From the NCBI GenBank assembly GCA_965230245.1, contig OZ246000.1, positions 1,550,001-1,614,000 of the forward strand: 64,000 nucleotides of DNA. Reading direction: 5' to 3'. Of this stretch, positions 53,762-62,739 are shown piece after piece. A program made the translations under genes and the position numbers. Numbering within the stretch: the first letter of the stretch is position 1; the number at the start of each line of letters is the position of its first letter. The notes below the pieces were generated by a model. It was not told where the DNA came from. It worked only from the letters and a program-made list of their open reading frames with translations, and made no database searches. The stretch comes from JAGNKE01 sp965230245 (GTDB taxonomy: Bacteria > Pseudomonadota > Alphaproteobacteria > Micavibrionales > Micavibrionaceae).

Positions 53762-54304
53762 ATGCCGGACGCAGATGAAACAGAGCTGATCAAAATGGCG
53801 CAGGGCGGCGACGCTGCCGCGTTCGAGGCATTGGTCAACGAATATTACGAGGTGATGTTCAAAATGGCGTTCAAATGGTGCGGGGACAGGCAGGCAGCCG
53901 AAGACATAACGCAGGATGCGTGTATCAAGCTCGCCCGTGGCCTCTCAAGCTTCAATCATCAAAGCGCGTTCACCTCTTGGCTCTACCGTTTGGTGATCAA
54001 TACCGCCAAGGACTGGTTTAAATCGCAAAACCGCCACCCGCAGGGAAATACTGAAATCGCCGAAACCTTAGAGAGCCATGACACCGCGCCGGATGAAAAG
54101 CTCCTGATGCAGCAGGTCTGGAACGAAATATACAAACTCCCCGACGGGGAAAAGGAAGCACTTCTTTTGGTGATGGAGCAGGGCTTGTCTCATAAAGAGG
54201 CCGCAGATTTACTGGACGTCAAGGAGGGCACAATCTCCTGGCGTGTCCACGAAGCGAAAAAGAAACTCGAACAGATATTCGGAAAGGAGAAGCAATATGG
54301 ATGA
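53762..54304 (+). CDS. ECF-type RNA polymerase sigma factor
   Basis: 180 residues. Sigma region 2 at about 20-85 (FEALVNEYYEVMFKMAFKWCGDRQAAEDITQDACIKLARGL, SAFTSWLYRLVINTAKDWF) and region 4 at about 120-172 (LPDGEKEALLLVMEQGLSHKEAADLLDVKEGTISWRVHEAKKKLEQ) with no region 3, the ECF layout. It directs polymerase to stress- or metal-response promoters. Its stop overlaps the VWA gene start by eight bases, making that protein the candidate partner. Which promoters it reads is not shown; the GTAACC-N16-CGAA site ahead of the RiPP operon is an obvious test. Confidence 0.93.
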   Translation: MPDADETELIKMAQGGDAAAFEALVNEYYEVMFKMAFKWCGDRQAAEDITQDACIKLARGLSSFNHQSAFTSWLYRLVINTAKDWFKSQNRHPQGNTEIAETLESHDTAPDEKLLMQQVWNEIYKLPDGEKEALLLVMEQGLSHKEAADLLDVKEGTISWRVHEAKKKLEQIFGKEKQYG

Positions 54305-56531
54305 AGCCAAGCTGAAAAAAATTCTCCTTGATGGGAATGCCGCGCCAAACCCCGACGAAAACGCAAAAAAACGGGCGTTAAACCTCGCCGTGGCCGAATT
54401 TAAAGCCCACCAACAGGAACAGGAAAAAGCACAAAACGCAAAAAAATCCCAAGGAAGTTCATTCCTCTCCCGTCTTATCGGCAGAACCGATCAAAATAAT
54501 GGGAGAGAGAACATGAAACTTGGAAGAAAAAGCCTGATGTTTGGTAGCGTGGCTGCCGCCGTCATCACAGTAGCAATTGTCAATGGCAGTTTTACCGATG
54601 ATGTTGCTGTACAACACTCGCAGCCTGCATCTTCAGCAAACAATTTTAGCTCAATTGCTCAGAACAGAACCCTTTCAGTTGCAAACTTACCTTCAATTGG
54701 TGACTGGTTTTCCTCAGATGATGAATCTGATGCCCAAGCCGGACAAGCTCAGCAGCTTTCTTCTGTAACCTTCGGCACGGATTCTGCCGCAGAATCTGAA
54801 GTAACACCCGCCTACAGGCAAGCCATAGAAGAATCCAATGAACAAGATCTCAACCGCGCCCTTGCTAAAGGGAATAGTGCGATGCCAACTCCGGTTGCGC
54901 CACCCGTTGACAGGCTGAGCCCTGCCGAAGAACAAATGGCCTCAAATACGGTTGGCAGAGTAAAGGAAGCGAAAAAACAAAAACCAAAGATGGAAATGGC
55001 CGATGCCGATATGCTTGTAGAAGGCGAAGCAATGCCCGCAAGCCCCCCTGTCATTGCGCCATACCCGCAGCCCGACTATCAGCCGAATTATTACCGTGAC
55101 GAGGGGCGCGACAAATTCCCGGAATACAAACCCAACAGCTTCAAACTGACCGCCGAAGAACCTGTCTCGACATTCTCCTCTGATGTGGACACCGCAAGCT
55201 ACAGCTTCGTGCGCAGACAGCTCAACAACGGTAACCTTCCGCCCGCTCAGGCCGTCCGCGTAGAGGAAATGGTCAATTACTTCGACTATAACTACCCCGT
55301 GCCTGAAACCCGCGAGCAACCGTTCGAACCAACGGTCACCATCACCGACTCGCCTTGGGCACAAGGCCGTAAACTGATGCACATCGGTATCAAGGGCTAC
55401 GAGTTGCAGGGCGAAAAACCGCGCAGCAACATCGTCTTCCTGCTGGATGTCTCGGGGTCTATGAACTCCCCTGACAAGCTGCCGCTGCTCAAAAGTTCCA
55501 TGAAAATGCTGCTCGACAGCCTGAACCCCGACGATACCGTGGCCATCGTGGTCTATGCGGGTGCGGCGGGAACCGTATTGGAACCCACAAAAGCTTCCGA
55601 ACGCAGCAAAATCTACAGCGCCCTCGACAGCCTGAATGCCGGTGGCTCCACTGCGGGCGGCGCAGGCATCGAACTGGCCTATAACCTTGCCGAGGATAAC
55701 TTCGACAAGGAAGCGGTCAACCGCGTCATTCTAGCTACCGACGGCGATTTCAACGTCGGTATCAGCAACCACGACCAGCTCAAGGACTATATTGCGAAAA
55801 AACGCGACAGCGGCATTTTCCTCTCCGTCCTCGGCTTCGGACAGGGCAATTACAATGACGCGATCATGCAGGCTCTGGCGCAAAACGGAAACGGCATCGC
55901 GGCCTATATCGACGATTTGAACGAAGCGCGTAAAGTCCTGATCGAGGAAGCAAGCTCATCATTGTTCCCGATCGCCAAGGACGTCAAATTCCAGATCGAG
56001 TTCAATTCCGCGCAAATCTCGGAATACCGTTTGATCGGCTATGAAACCCGCCACCTCAACCGCGAAGACTTTAACAATGATAAGGTCGATGCTGGCGATA
56101 TCGGGGCAGGGCACACCGTCACAGCCATCTACGAATTCGTGCCAAAAGGCAGCGATGCACGCACGATGGACGATCTTCGATACGCACAAAGCGATGTCCC
56201 CACACCGACAGCAGAAGGCATGAAAGCATTCGAAAACGAATACGCCTTCCTCAAAATCCGCTACAAACTGCCTGATGAGGACACCAGCAAGCTCATCACG
56301 CGTCCTGTTACCCTTGACGATGAAACAAGGCTGCAATCTGCGCCGGAAGATACCCGCTTTGCCACCGCCGTAGCAGCCTTCGGACAAATCTTGCGCGGAG
56401 AGGTCAACATTCAAGATTTCACGCTCGATGATGTCATCGCTCTGGCACAGCAAGGAAAAGGCGAAGACGAATTTGGCTACCGCTCGGAATTCATTCAGCT
56501 TGTCCGTCTGGCCAAGACCCACGACAGATAA
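54297..56531 (+). CDS. Membrane-anchored VWA-domain protein (YfbK type), possible anti-sigma factor
   Basis: 744 residues. Residues 1-78 are a soluble, charged segment that would face the cytoplasm; 80-97 (LMFGSVAAAVITVAIVNG) is a membrane helix; about 260-560 form the VWA and flanking domains typical of YfbK (FSSDVDTASYSFVRRQLNNGNLPP; MIDAS DVSGSMNS at 384-391; NAGGSTAGGAGIELAYNLAEDNF), and the C terminus carries the DUF3520-like part. ATG at 54297 has GGAAAGGAG and overlaps the sigma stop. The order sigma - short cytoplasmic segment - helix - sensor domain is that of sigma/anti-sigma pairs, though no zinc-binding HxxxCxxC is visible. The anti-sigma role is inference. Confidence 0.85.
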   Translation: MDEAKLKKILLDGNAAPNPDENAKKRALNLAVAEFKAHQQEQEKAQNAKKSQGSSFLSRLIGRTDQNNGRENMKLGRKSLMFGSVAAAVITVAIVNGSFTDDVAVQHSQPASSANNFSSIAQNRTLSVANLPSIGDWFSSDDESDAQAGQAQQLSSVTFGTDSAAESEVTPAYRQAIEESNEQDLNRALAKGNSAMPTPVAPPVDRLSPAEEQMASNTVGRVKEAKKQKPKMEMADADMLVEGEAMPASPPVIAPYPQPDYQPNYYRDEGRDKFPEYKPNSFKLTAEEPVSTFSSDVDTASYSFVRRQLNNGNLPPAQAVRVEEMVNYFDYNYPVPETREQPFEPTVTITDSPWAQGRKLMHIGIKGYELQGEKPRSNIVFLLDVSGSMNSPDKLPLLKSSMKMLLDSLNPDDTVAIVVYAGAAGTVLEPTKASERSKIYSALDSLNAGGSTAGGAGIELAYNLAEDNFDKEAVNRVILATDGDFNVGISNHDQLKDYIAKKRDSGIFLSVLGFGQGNYNDAIMQALAQNGNGIAAYIDDLNEARKVLIEEASSSLFPIAKDVKFQIEFNSAQISEYRLIGYETRHLNREDFNNDKVDAGDIGAGHTVTAIYEFVPKGSDARTMDDLRYAQSDVPTPTAEGMKAFENEYAFLKIRYKLPDEDTSKLITRPVTLDDETRLQSAPEDTRFATAVAAFGQILRGEVNIQDFTLDDVIALAQQGKGEDEFGYRSEFIQLVRLAKTHDR

Positions 56532-56559
56532 GCATTCAGGCTAATACTTCTTACCATAG

Positions 56560-56597
56560 AACACCCTGCGCAAACATCCGCGCGGGGTGTTCTTTTT
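56560..56597 (+). terminator. Terminator after the VWA gene
   Basis: AACACCCTGCGC / GCGCGGGGTGTT, 12 bp with one wobble, loop of about seven, then CTTTTT. Separates the sigma/VWA unit from the RiPP operon. Confidence 0.88.
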
Positions 56598-56618
56598 GGT
56601 GATGCTGCAAAAAAAGTT

Positions 56619-56644
56619 GTAACCTCATTTCACCTGCGTACGAA
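56619..56644 (+). promoter_or_regulatory. ECF-sigma-type promoter of the RiPP operon
   Basis: GTAACC (56619-56624), exactly 16 bases, CGAA (56641-56644). From memory this is the pattern described for Caulobacter SigF targets, which include bufferin operons. It is 61 bases before the start codon and 22 after the preceding terminator. Which sigma factor reads it here is unknown; the ECF factor at 53762 is the nearest candidate. Confidence 0.65.
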
Positions 56645-56704
56645 CCCAAATAAAATTGATAATGTCAATTTACAAATTTTTAATTTCAAAAAGGAAAATT
56701 TCTG

Positions 56705-57076
56705 ATGACTAAAACTTTGAAGAGTGAGAAGAGTGAAAACAAGATGAACAAAAAACTCGCAACCGTGGCATTCGCCGGAATGCTGGCGATGGGCACATTT
56801 TCCGCAGCTCCCGCATTTGCAGGCAGCCACAGCAATGGTTGTAGCGCAAGCGGCTGTGGTGCAAAATCCGAAAAGACAAGCTGCAAAGGCAAGCATGGCT
56901 GTGAGGGCAAATCCGGTTGTGAAGCCAAGTCCGGCTGTGAAGGCAAATCCGGTTGTGAAGCCAAGTCAGGTTGCGAAGGCAAGTCCGGTTGTGAGGGCAA
57001 GTCTGGCTGCGAAGGCAAGTCCGGCTGCGAAGGTCACGACAAAGGTCACAATGACAATGATCGTTACAACGACTAA
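56705..57076 (+). CDS. Secreted Cys-repeat RiPP precursor (bufferin/HvfA-like)
   Basis: 123 residues. A Sec-type signal peptide (positive start, core about residues 20-36, AFA cut after residue 39) precedes an 84-residue Gly/Lys/Cys-rich chain. It holds 11 Cys: 46, 51 and 60, then eight exactly six apart (66, 72, 78, 84, 90, 96, 102, 108) in units GC-E-(G/A)-K-S; the end is His/Asp/Asn-rich. Codons for the repeats vary between units, so the protein sequence rather than a recent DNA duplication is kept. Partner enzyme begins two bases after its stop. The unit is Gly-Cys-Glu, not the EGKCG of classic HvfA. Expected role: modified periplasmic peptide that binds copper or another metal. Confidence 0.82.
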   Translation: MTKTLKSEKSENKMNKKLATVAFAGMLAMGTFSAAPAFAGSHSNGCSASGCGAKSEKTSCKGKHGCEGKSGCEAKSGCEGKSGCEAKSGCEGKSGCEGKSGCEGKSGCEGHDKGHNDNDRYND

Positions 57077-57078
57077 TC

Positions 57079-58746
57079 ATGACATCTAACTCTCCGACAT
57101 TTGAGAGAATAGGTTTTGGGATGGGCTTGCGCCCGTCCCATTACGATTACATCTTCGAACATTGGCCGAAAGAAATCGACTGGTTCGAAATCATTTCCGA
57201 AAATTTTATGGATACCGGTGGACGCCCCGTGCGCCGTCTGGAAAAAATACTCGAACACTACCCCGTCATTATGCACGGCGTTTCGATGTCTATCGGCACC
57301 GTTGATCCGATCAATTCCGAATATCTCGACAAGCTGAAGAAGCTCGCCTCTTGGGTAAAGCCCAAATGGATATCCGATCATCTTTGCTGGACGGGCGTAG
57401 CCCACAAAAACACGCACGACCTTCTGCCCGTGCCCTATACCGAAGAGGCGTTAAAGAACATCGTCTCCCGCATCAAACAGGTGCAGGACATTCTGGAACG
57501 TCCACTCGTTCTTGAGAACCCGAGCACATACCTCGAATTCACCTGCTCGACGATGAGCGAATGGGAATTCATCGCCCGTATGGCGGAAGAATCCGGCTGC
57601 GGCCTCCTGCTCGACGTGAACAATATCTATGTCTCCTGCTACAACCACCGCTGGGACCCGAAAACATATATCGACGCGCTGCCGCTGGATCGCGTCGCGC
57701 AAATCCACCTTGCTGGACACACAAACAAGGGCACTCACATCATCGACACCCATGACGATCGCGTCATTGACGAAGTCTGGGCCCTCTACCGCTACGTCAT
57801 CGGCAAGGCCGGCGAACAGATCAGCACAATGATCGAATGGGATGCCAAAATCCCCGATTTCAAGACCGTGCTGGAGGAGGTCGAAAAGGCCCGCCACTGG
57901 GCGCAGGCCACTGACGGCCCCGTCCCGATGCCGACGTTCAAAGCCTTCCGCGACAACATCCGTCCGCCCGAACGCCTGACCCCGCTCGACCGCGACATGG
58001 ACGACATGCAAAACGCCATCCTGACGGGCGACCCGAACATCATGGACCCTAATAACCGCATCGTCCCTAAACCCGATTTCTCGCCCGAAGAACAAATCCA
58101 GAGCTACATCAACGGCTACCGCTACCGCTTGTTCGACATTGTGGCGATGGATTACGACGCGCTGAAATTCGCCATCGGCAAAAAGCGCTTGAACAAACTG
58201 ATTGATGACTATATCGAGGAAACCCCCTCAACCCATTTCAACGTCGCGCGCTACACCAAACGCTTCCCCGAATTCGTCCGCGAACACGAAGACCCCTTCG
58301 CCTACGAACTCTCCATTCTCGAAACCGAACTGGTGCAAATCGCGGATGAGGCCGAAACGATCGCACTCGCCCCTGAGGATTTAGCAGGGCTGGATGCCGA
58401 AAAATTCATGGAATTCCGCCTAAACCCGCGCAAGGCTCTCAAACTCTTCGCCTTTTCCTACCCCGTGAATGAATTTTATGAGGCCTATCTGAACGGCGAA
58501 AAACCGGATATTCCCGAAAAACGCCCCAGCTTTCTGGCAATCTACCGCCATAATGATGACCTTTGGCGGCTCGATCTGGATGAACGCGAATATATGGTGC
58601 TCTCCTCGCTCTTTGCCGGAATGCCCGTCGGCGAAGCCTTAAGCGCCGCCATCCCCGAAGATGACGACGGCGCAGAAATCATGGCCAACGTCCAGAACTG
58701 GTTCGGCAAATGGATGAGCAATGGTTTACTCGCTAAGGCGGCCTAA
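57079..58746 (+). CDS. MNIO (DUF692) enzyme fused to DUF2063-type partner
   Basis: 555 residues, two domains. Residues 1-290 are the multinuclear non-heme iron oxidative (MNIO) TIM-barrel: GLRPSHY (His21), EIISENF, IMHGVSMSIG (His66), SDHLCW (His101), LLPVPYTEEAL, VLENPSTYLEF (Glu146), LLLDVNNIYVS (Asp179), QIHLAGH (His210, His214), IDTHD, MIEWD (Glu253). Residues 305-555 match the DUF2063 precursor-recruiting partner (MQNAILTGDPN..., YINGYRYRLFDIVAMDYDALKFAIGKKRLNKLIDDYI). In most relatives these are two genes; here they are one. MNIO enzymes convert Cys of partner precursors to thiooxazole or oxazolone/thioamide groups. Start is two bases after the precursor gene. Confidence 0.88.
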   Translation: MTSNSPTFERIGFGMGLRPSHYDYIFEHWPKEIDWFEIISENFMDTGGRPVRRLEKILEHYPVIMHGVSMSIGTVDPINSEYLDKLKKLASWVKPKWISDHLCWTGVAHKNTHDLLPVPYTEEALKNIVSRIKQVQDILERPLVLENPSTYLEFTCSTMSEWEFIARMAEESGCGLLLDVNNIYVSCYNHRWDPKTYIDALPLDRVAQIHLAGHTNKGTHIIDTHDDRVIDEVWALYRYVIGKAGEQISTMIEWDAKIPDFKTVLEEVEKARHWAQATDGPVPMPTFKAFRDNIRPPERLTPLDRDMDDMQNAILTGDPNIMDPNNRIVPKPDFSPEEQIQSYINGYRYRLFDIVAMDYDALKFAIGKKRLNKLIDDYIEETPSTHFNVARYTKRFPEFVREHEDPFAYELSILETELVQIADEAETIALAPEDLAGLDAEKFMEFRLNPRKALKLFAFSYPVNEFYEAYLNGEKPDIPEKRPSFLAIYRHNDDLWRLDLDEREYMVLSSLFAGMPVGEALSAAIPEDDDGAEIMANVQNWFGKWMSNGLLAKAA

Positions 58747-59252
58747 TAGTTTTCATTTCTGACTTCTTTTTCAGCCCATCCTATTAACGCTTCCGCATTC
58801 GGTGGCATTCGGCATGCTGGCGTAATTGCAAATGTACCTTTCTGAATCGCTTCTATCAGTTGTAAGGCAACGATACTAGTGCGGGATTTCTGAAACAAAC
58901 TGGGTAGGTCAGTGCTTCTAAATGTAGATAAATATGCTTTCGTGAAGTAACTGGCAGAACCCTCTGCATCCACTTGAAAAAACGCGCCACATTTCAAATC
59001 ATGCTTGTAGGCCATTTTCAATAAAAAAGGCAGATCACGCTTTAATGGCCAACCACAAATCTTATCGCCCTGCACATTAACAATCTTAAGCCGACTTGAC
59101 TGCTGAAGAAGTTTTAAAAACTCTTCAGAATCCATTTCGACCAAATCTTCAATAAATATACGCCTGTAAGGTTTTATAAGACCTGCCGAATAGATGAAAA
59201 ACAGGAATACAAAGGGCGAAAGAAGCAGAATAAGATGAGAAAACTCTGTCAA
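58743..59252 (-). CDS. Small membrane-anchored protein of unknown function
   Basis: 169 residues, one N-terminal hydrophobic helix (LILLLSPFVFLFFIYSAGLI) followed by a basic cytosolic or periplasmic domain with WPLKRDLPFLLKMAYKHDLKCGAFFQVDAEG and a final segment ITPACRMPPNAEALIGWAEKEV. Not recognised. It converges on and overlaps the MNIO gene end by four bases. Confidence 0.6.
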   Translation of the reverse strand: MTEFSHLILLLSPFVFLFFIYSAGLIKPYRRIFIEDLVEMDSEEFLKLLQQSSRLKIVNVQGDKICGWPLKRDLPFLLKMAYKHDLKCGAFFQVDAEGSASYFTKAYLSTFRSTDLPSLFQKSRTSIVALQLIEAIQKGTFAITPACRMPPNAEALIGWAEKEVRNENY

Positions 59253-59323
59253 TGAAATAGCCCTTCAAATGAAAATTACTTCAACCAGTTCACCGCATAG
59301 AGGTCAAAACAACAATACAAAAT

Positions 59324-61201
59324 TTAACCCCGCACACTTTCGCGCATTTCTTCCAGTTCCAGCCAACGCGTCTCCGCCTCATCAAGTTTTCCCTGAACAT
59401 CGGGGATGGCCTTCGACACGCGGTCGAATTCTTCGGGGTTATTCATGTAAAGTTCGGGGTCGGCCATAATCAATTGCAAGGCCTCAAGTTCGCCCTGTAG
59501 CTTTTCGATTTTCGCGGGAAGCTTCTTGAGTTCATGCTGCAGCTTGTATGTCATTTTGGCGGCAGCTTTGGGTTTCGGCGCTTCAATTTGCTGCACCTGC
59601 GAATCTTTGGATTTAACCGGCTTGGTTGCCGCAGTTTCTGATGTCTGCGGAGCGCCGTCTCGCTCCGCTTGTGCCTTCTTAAACGCCACATAATCGGAAT
59701 AGCCGCCGACGATCCCCTCAACAACGCCGTTCCCTTCAAAGACCAGCATCTTATTCACGACCCGATCCAGAAAATCCCGATCATGCGAAACCACCGCCAG
59801 CGTCCCGTCATATTGCAGCAAAACATCGGTCAGCATATCGAGCGTATCCATATCCAGATCGTTCGTCGGCTCATCCAGAATCAGGAAACTGCCCGGATTG
59901 GCCAGCACCTTCGAAAGCATCAGGCGGTTCTTTTGCCCGCCCGAAAGCGTACTCGCCGTCCGCCACGCATCTTCGGGATCAAACAAAAAGTCCTTGAGAT
60001 AACCGCAGACATGGCGCTGCTTGCCACGAACATTCAGGTAATCCGTACCTTGCGGACATAAATTATCTTTCAGCGTCTTGTCCAGTTGAAGCTCGGAACG
60101 GTTCTGGTCGAAATAGGAAAACTGCAAGTCCTTCGCCATCTTGATCTTGCCCGAATCCTTTTCCTCTTCGCCCGTCAAAATGCGCAGGAACGATGTCTTG
60201 CCCGATCCGTTCTTGCCCATGATGCCGATACGGTCGCCTTTTTTAATGCGCATATGAAACTTGTCGAGGATAACCAGCTTGTCCTCACCCTCACGCGGCG
60301 AGTCATAGGCTTTGCTGACATTGTAAAACTCGGCCACATTTTTGGATGTCTCTTCGGCTTCGATGGGCGGCAACTCAATTTTGGACGTAATCCGGCGATA
60401 CGCTTTTTGCTTTTTCTCTAGTTCATCCCGCGCTTCATACGCTTGCGCCTGACGTCTGACATTGCGCTTCACACGCGCCTTCACCCCGCGGTTCGCCCAT
60501 TCCAGCTCCTGCTCGACGCGCTTGGCCTCGTTGTGCAAGGTGCGCCCTTCAATCTCGAGCATCTCACGGGACCATTCCTCGAAATATTTAAACCCGCGCG
60601 GACTGACCTTTAATTCCCCACGATCAAGCCAAAACACGCGGTCCGTCGTATTCGCCAGAAACGCGCGGTCGTGTGACACGCACATCACCGCCCCGCGGTA
60701 GGATTTGAGATACCCCTCCAGCCATTCAATCAATTCCAGATCCATGTGGTTGGTCGGCTCGTCCAGCAATAAAATATCCGGCTCCTCGACAAACGCCCGC
60801 GCCAGTGCGGCCCGTCTCAGCTGCCCGCCTGAAAGCTGGTTCAAACGGTCACTCACATCCAGCCCGAGCGGCTGAATCACCATCTCGACCTTATAATCCC
60901 GCGCCCAGTCTTCTTCGGTCTCCTCAAGACCCTCGAACACAAAATCCATCACCGTCTGATCGGTCGGCTTGACGTCCTGACGCATGTACCCTGTTGTAAT
61001 ACCGGGCAGAACCCAACGCTCCCCGTCATCCAGTTCACGGTCGCCCGTAATCATATTCATCAGCGTCGTCTTACCCGCGCCGTTCTTCCCGACCAACGCA
61101 ATCTTGCGGCCTTCATGGATATGAAACGTCAAATCCTCGAAAAACGGTTTCCCGCCGATCAAGACATGCGCATCTTCTATACTTAAAATCAAATCAGACA
61201 T
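59324..61201 (-). CDS. uup: ABC-F ATPase Uup
   Basis: 625 residues, two ATPase domains without membrane parts: first Walker A GKNGAGKTT at 38-46, LSGGQLRRAALARAF and LLLDEPTNHMD; second GKNGSGKTS, LSGGQKNRLMLSKVL and LILDEPTNDLD. The linker between them is Arg/Lys/Glu-rich, and the C-terminal 90 residues form a coiled coil (LQHELKKLPAKIEKLQGELEALQ), the Uup hallmark that binds branched DNA and ribosomes. Roles proposed for Uup are translation-factor activity and suppression of transposon precise excision. Confidence 0.93.
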   Translation of the reverse strand: MSDLILSIEDAHVLIGGKPFFEDLTFHIHEGRKIALVGKNGAGKTTLMNMITGDRELDDGERWVLPGITTGYMRQDVKPTDQTVMDFVFEGLEETEEDWARDYKVEMVIQPLGLDVSDRLNQLSGGQLRRAALARAFVEEPDILLLDEPTNHMDLELIEWLEGYLKSYRGAVMCVSHDRAFLANTTDRVFWLDRGELKVSPRGFKYFEEWSREMLEIEGRTLHNEAKRVEQELEWANRGVKARVKRNVRRQAQAYEARDELEKKQKAYRRITSKIELPPIEAEETSKNVAEFYNVSKAYDSPREGEDKLVILDKFHMRIKKGDRIGIMGKNGSGKTSFLRILTGEEEKDSGKIKMAKDLQFSYFDQNRSELQLDKTLKDNLCPQGTDYLNVRGKQRHVCGYLKDFLFDPEDAWRTASTLSGGQKNRLMLSKVLANPGSFLILDEPTNDLDMDTLDMLTDVLLQYDGTLAVVSHDRDFLDRVVNKMLVFEGNGVVEGIVGGYSDYVAFKKAQAERDGAPQTSETAATKPVKSKDSQVQQIEAPKPKAAAKMTYKLQHELKKLPAKIEKLQGELEALQLIMADPELYMNNPEEFDRVSKAIPDVQGKLDEAETRWLELEEMRESVRG

Positions 61202-61262
61202 GGATGGGGTTGTATCAAAACCGCTGCCCTGTGGGAAGTTTATAATGATGTCGTTTTGGGGG

Positions 61263-62642
61263 CTACGCCGCCTGCGCCTTGAAATGCGCCATCACCGCAT
61301 CAATGGATTTGTTCTCGACATCCGCATAAAGTTCAAACGGATTGATCACCGCATGGCCGAGGGCTTTCTCGAAATCCTCCTTGGAGGAACTCTCAAAATC
61401 ATCGACATGATCCTTATCCGACGCGTTGGAGGCAAAAATCCCCGCCGCACTCACGGGCAGGAAATCCTCGTAAACAATCGGCATATAATCAACCAGCCCG
61501 TCAGCGATCATCTCATCCAGCGAGGAGGGCACATCACCACTATACACTTTACCCTTATCCGTCACAAAATAGGTGAAATACGCCATTTCCTGTTCGCGCA
61601 TCTCCGCATAATCGGATGGAAACGCCGCGAACGTCTCGTGCAAAACTTTGTAATACGCATCCGCATTCGATCCGTCGGCCTTCGGGCGTTCGGCCTCTAA
61701 CACCTTCGCCAGCAATTCATCATAAAGCTTGCGCCCCTTCGGTGTAAGCGCGGCACTGCGCTGTTCTATTTCCCCGAACCGCGCGGTATGCTCGCCTTCT
61801 TCGCCTTGAAACTTTACCTTTTCCGTCAACGCCTTGAACGATGTCTGGCGCAGTAAAACAGGACAGGAGGAGGGCGGCCCCTCCACCACATTCTTCGCAT
61901 TCATGCCGCGCTCGGGCATTTCCTTTTGGATCGTATCAATCTCCAGCGTGCGCGGTGTCAGGTGGTTGATATGCGGCCCCTTGAAACACACGATATCCGC
62001 CACCCGCGGATCGGCATCGCGCATACGCGTATACAAATCCTTGCTGACCTCGTCATTGGCATCTTCATGCCACTGGAACACTTTCGTAGCTTCGGTAATA
62101 AAGATTTCCGCATCCTCCGCGGACAACCCGCCCTGCGTCTCGGCCTTCTCGACCAGTTCTTTGAGCTGATGGGAATATATTTCGCGGGTTGCTAAAATAC
62201 GCTCTGCCGTCAACCGCAATTCAATATCCTGTATAAGATCGGTACGCAGCAACGAACAAAACACCCGAAACGGCGAGCGGGACAAATGCTCCGCATCCAC
62301 CGCACGAAAAGCTGTGGAATGAACGGGCACATTCGCCTGCGTCAGATCATAATACCCGACCGCGCTCATCCCCATCACACCGAACACCCGCGACATCATC
62401 GCCAACTCGGATGCTTTACCAAGGCGGATCGCGCCGTGCCGTTCCTCCGATATCCGCTCCAGATTATCCGTGGCCTCCAGCTTGGCTTTGAGTTCAGGGT
62501 CTTCCGACAAAACACGGTCATTCACATCCCGAACAAGTTCCAATAATGTCCCGTATGCGGGCACTTCTTTGCGGTACATCTCACTCATCGCGCGGGAAAA
62601 TTTCGCACGGATTTCATCGGGGTGCATAAAGCGTTCTTGCAT
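61263..62642 (-). CDS. hglS: 2-oxoadipate dioxygenase/decarboxylase (HglS/YdcJ family)
   Basis: 459 residues of the DUF1338/HglS family. Iron ligands and surroundings visible as VPVHSTAFRAVD (His), GPHINHLTPRTLEID (His) and VYEDFLPVSAAGIFASN (Glu). The family turns 2-oxoadipate into D-2-hydroxyglutarate in the lysine-degradation route. It is divergent from an alpha-aminoadipic semialdehyde dehydrogenase gene 97 bp away, which supports that route here. The amino-transfer step to 2-oxoadipate is not in the window. Confidence 0.88.
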   Translation of the reverse strand: MQERFMHPDEIRAKFSRAMSEMYRKEVPAYGTLLELVRDVNDRVLSEDPELKAKLEATDNLERISEERHGAIRLGKASELAMMSRVFGVMGMSAVGYYDLTQANVPVHSTAFRAVDAEHLSRSPFRVFCSLLRTDLIQDIELRLTAERILATREIYSHQLKELVEKAETQGGLSAEDAEIFITEATKVFQWHEDANDEVSKDLYTRMRDADPRVADIVCFKGPHINHLTPRTLEIDTIQKEMPERGMNAKNVVEGPPSSCPVLLRQTSFKALTEKVKFQGEEGEHTARFGEIEQRSAALTPKGRKLYDELLAKVLEAERPKADGSNADAYYKVLHETFAAFPSDYAEMREQEMAYFTYFVTDKGKVYSGDVPSSLDEMIADGLVDYMPIVYEDFLPVSAAGIFASNASDKDHVDDFESSSKEDFEKALGHAVINPFELYADVENKSIDAVMAHFKAQAA

Positions 62643-62739
62643 GGATATTCAGCCTTTAAAACTTTGATCGCCTATACTCCCATGATAAACTATTTACGCA
62701 ATTTTCGCATCCCGCACACACAAATTTCAGGAGTTTCTT

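Noticed and set aside
56900..57040. Short tandem repeats that could be taken for a CRISPR or minisatellite
   Set aside because: Period is 18 bases, in frame, without spacers, and encodes the Cys repeat of the precursor.
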